Source of the DNA: Niastella soli
Lineage (GTDB): Bacteria > Bacteroidota > Bacteroidia > Chitinophagales > Chitinophagaceae
Length of the DNA stretch: 64,000 nt
Assembly: GCF_017742245.1 (NCBI RefSeq)
Contig: NZ_JAGHKO010000010.1
Span: forward strand, 432,033 to 496,032
Direction: 5' to 3'
A program made the position numbers and the translations under genes. Below are positions 63,953-64,000 of this stretch, piece after piece. The notes below the pieces were generated by a model that was not told the origin of the DNA, did no database searches, and worked only from the letters and a program-made list of their open reading frames with translations. Position 1 is the first letter of the stretch. The number at the start of each line of letters is the position of its first letter.

Positions 63953-64000
63953 CTGCCTTCTGCCTTCTGCCTTCTGCCTTCTGCCTTCTGCCTTCTGCCT
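63953..64000 (-). repeat. Heptamer array AAGGCAG, at least 6 units, cut by the window edge
   Basis: CTGCCTT is repeated six times perfectly with a partial seventh at the edge; on the minus strand it reads AAGGCAG. It faces the array at 63841-63900 in opposite orientation across about 52 nt of non-repetitive sequence. Confidence 0.95.

Noticed and set aside
1..64000. Insertion sequences, phage genes, tRNA or rRNA.
   Set aside because: No transposase, integrase or phage-like protein was found, and I recognised no tRNA or rRNA sequence by eye; a covariance search was not possible.

Overview
The window looks like the chromosome of a plant-polysaccharide-degrading Bacteroidota, most likely family Chitinophagaceae. 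The evidence is three SusC/SusD-like pairs, type IX secretion (T9SS) C-terminal domains, fasciclin-domain lipoproteins, A-rich start regions lacking Shine-Dalgarno sequences, and intergenic gaps full of short-period repeats. A Niastella- or Chitinophaga-like genome is my guess; I could not test it.

Layout. (1) 1-4730: a TonB-dependent receptor (cut by the left edge) behind a two-component system, divergent from an LtaS-like alkaline-phosphatase-superfamily membrane enzyme. (2) 4919-17920: a glucuronoxylan cluster built around a LacI regulator with two operator-like palindromes. Leftward run a carbohydrate acetylesterase and mannonate dehydratase (UxuA). Rightward run LacI, GH67 and GH115 alpha-glucuronidases around a short-chain dehydrogenase, a GH10 xylanase and a double-thioredoxin-fold protein. 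(3) 18387-22348: a T9SS cargo protein and a convergent outer-membrane beta-barrel protein. (4) 22476-38320, leftward: a pectin/rhamnogalacturonan locus transcribed SusC, SusD, PL22, GH106, a small NTF2-like protein and two large alpha-toroid glycosidase-like proteins. (5) 38834-55969, rightward: three fasciclin lipoproteins interleaved with two SusC/SusD pairs, then a PL1-type pectate lyase. (6) 56553-63804, leftward: an arabinan set of three GH43 enzymes and one GH51, ending in an unrecognised secreted protein.

How it works together. GH10 cuts the xylan backbone, the esterase removes acetyl groups, and GH115 and GH67 remove (methyl)glucuronate from polymer and oligomers. UxuA, with the dehydrogenase as a plausible fructuronate reductase, would feed glucuronate to 2-keto-3-deoxygluconate. 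The remaining enzymes dismantle pectin: PL1 on homogalacturonan, PL22 on oligogalacturonides, GH106 on rhamnosides, and GH43/GH51 on arabinan side chains.

The most unusual feature is non-coding. Many gaps carry degenerate tandem arrays with a fixed period of 7, 8, 9 or 10 nt and a conserved core plus variable positions (GGCAnnn, AACTnAnn, TCAACnnTA, nnGTCTnnnn). Octamer arrays often form head-to-head inverted pairs, some abut start codons, and a few supply stop codons. No rRNA, tRNA, CRISPR array or transposase was seen.
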